64,000 bases of DNA, from positions 1,116,001-1,180,000 of the forward strand of contig OX438744.1 of the NCBI GenBank assembly GCA_949316235.1, written 5' to 3'. The notes beneath the pieces are model-generated. The model did not search any database. It saw only the letters and a list, made by a program, of their open reading frames with translations, and was not told the DNA's origin. Of this stretch, positions 62,453 to 64,000 are shown in pieces. A program made the position numbers and the translations under genes. Origin of the DNA: Oegoconia quadripuncta (Eukaryota; Arthropoda; Insecta; Lepidoptera; Autostichidae). Position 1 is the stretch's first letter; each line of letters starts with the position of its first letter.

Positions 62453-62565
62453 CCCCACTGTGGGACGCCGTCTCCATCACAGTGGAGTAAACACGCCTAG
62501 AATTCAGGGTTTGAATTAACAATATTCTTTTCGCTTTAATCGTCATGAACTTCTTTTTGAGGTTA

Positions 62566-62690
62566 AGGCCCGTATTTCAGCGTAGATCTGCGCTTGAGCA
62601 TAGTTAGAGATGCCGCTATACAAGTTACATAAAGTTGTCCCCTTTTTAACTGTCCTCAAGCGGAGATCGCTGCTTGAGTAACCGGGTTTT
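62566..62690. repeat. MITE-like repeat (second copy of 5918-6062)
   Basis: 'ggcccgtatttcagcgtaga' to 'gcggagatcgctgcttgagt'. Immediately downstream of the Syn2 stop region. Confidence 0.55.
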
Positions 62691-62799
62691 AATGTAACAT
62701 ACCGATAGATAGAGGATATCATTCGGTTAGATGCAATATTTGTATTGTTTGACATATTTTCAAAAACGTTCAGTCACCTGCATTATTATTATTAATTAT

Positions 62800-63290
62800 A
62801 TCCTTGGACATACAGCGCCATCTAGTTCCACACTGAGCAACTAGACTTGTATTGTTGTTACCAGACGTTTGATAAATTACACGATTACTTTTTTTTTGTA
62901 AATATTTACCATTATAATTGTAGCGGTTAGAAACGCTGACATCTATACTAAAAGGTTGCGGGTTCGAATCGCGCCAGGTGCATATATGACAAATGCAGAC
63001 ACCTGTATTCGATTTATGAATATTTTCATTTATACCCTGTATATGTATTTACAAAAAAAAGTGTAATTGTGTAGTATCCATAATATACGCCTTGTAGCTT
63101 AGTGTGGAACTAGATGGCGCTGTGTACAGACACAGCGCCATCTAGTTCCATGTATGTATGTATGTATAGACATACATACATAATGTCATGCCTGTTTCCC
63201 GCAGGGGTAGGCAGAGACCACAGACTTCCACTTGCTACGTTGTGTCTATGCCCAAGGATATTTATTTATTTATATTGCAAACTGCCGGTC
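62800..63290 (+). mobile_element. SINE family A copy with rearranged tail
   Basis: The head region 62921-62980 holds 'ggttgcgggttcgaatcgcg'. The tail 'ggaactagatggcgctgtgt' at 63104 is followed by an inverse tail piece 'cagcgccatctagttcca' and by a 'catacatacata ... cttgctacg' repeat inserted before the remaining tail at 63240. 62812-62850 holds another inverse tail piece. Confidence 0.6.
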
Positions 63291-63299
63291 AAGCATGAT

Positions 63300-64000
63300 A
63301 TCAATTGAGTGAAGTATTTCGACCTTCTCTCTCTGGATAAACAGGATCCAAGACTGCCTCGTCTCTATTAAAATTCTAGCGAGGTAGTTCATGCTTAGCC
63401 TGCTGGTCCAGGAATTTTAACACATAATTACTTAATTTGCAACCATTGAGTCATAAATATGTATTATTAACGCATATTTATGATTTAATTGAAATGGAAA
63501 TTTATGCAGTTTACTGCAGGTGATTGTACTATTCCGTAGCCGTAATGATTACTATAAATTCTACGTCAATTCTGTATTTAAATGCGTTTTCTTCCAATAA
63601 TAATGCTGTTTTATTATTATTAATCGAATTGTTGATAGACAATGATCGGTTTTCCAGATGGTTCTAAATAGTTCGATAGATGGCACTGACCTGTAGCTGT
63701 CAAAATATATGACAATGTACCACGGACATTGCAATAAAGTTTGAAGTTGACTGCTTCTTGACAATTACATCACGGCCTTCGTCACAATATTTTAAGACAG
63801 ATTCATGAAACATTCGAACAACACAAACAACAAACAAGCAGCCTCATGTGACAATCACAGAAAAGTTCAATGAGCGCCATCTATCGTCGCTTTAGAGAAG
63901 ACTAACTGGAAAATCGTTCATTCAATGAGAAGTTTTCACGACGACAATTAAAAAACTAAGGCTTCCACTAATAGATGGCGTTGTTATAAAGTCCACTGTC
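63300..64000. other. Downstream of Syn2, nothing recognised
   Basis: AT-rich sequence with no gene. A possible AATAAA occurs near 63732. The motif 'gccatctat' recurs at 63871 and 63973 (inverse). Confidence 0.4.

Overview
The window looks like nuclear DNA of a moth or butterfly (Lepidoptera). It is AT-rich, with small GC-rich exons in long introns packed with families typical of that order: tRNA-headed SINEs, RTE and CR1/jockey-type LINE 3' ends, foldback MITEs and a Helitron-like repeat. Nothing bacterial or viral is evident. Introns are inferred by joining GT..AG borders whose phases agree; no transcript data were available.

Three host genes can be read. (1) Positions 1617-9446 (+) hold the last six exons of a Dscam-family cell-adhesion receptor: the end of a fibronectin III domain, the transmembrane segment and a cytoplasmic tail ending at a TAG. 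A possible alternative last exon lies at 10304. (2) Positions 15116-62452 (+) hold an apparently complete 14-exon gamma-syntrophin gene (Drosophila Syn2 type). The exons join without a frame break into 541 codons, the usual length for gamma-syntrophins. (3) Inside the 18.5-kb intron of Syn2 between 40766 and 59278, on the opposite strand, lies a divergent HCN/CNG-type cyclic-nucleotide-gated channel gene. Its seven firm exons (54409 down to 43402) join into exactly 503 codons including the stop, plus one candidate upstream exon.

The channel gene is the most unusual part. Its filter reads CIGAG where HCN channels have CIGYG. Its S4 keeps only about three basic residues, yet the cyclic-nucleotide-binding cassette (FGE ... 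RSAT) is intact. Its last codons, stop and start of the 3' UTR are amplified into eight 58-bp tandem copies, and degraded copies of its last exon lie at 33.9 kb (+) and 42.1 kb (-). One of its introns holds a complete FLYWCH/MULE DNA transposon (50204-53558) with 158-bp terminal inverted repeats that are identical by eye, an 8-bp target duplication and an intact 456-codon transposase.

The rest is repeat-rich. It includes a Tc1/mariner-like element with 286-bp inverted repeats just upstream of a Syn2 exon, near-perfect foldback elements at several places, nested SINE and LINE insertions, and a decayed duplicate of a Syn2 PH-domain exon split by a small insertion. Stretches around 7.3-8.6 kb and 10.9-13.7 kb show nothing recognisable.
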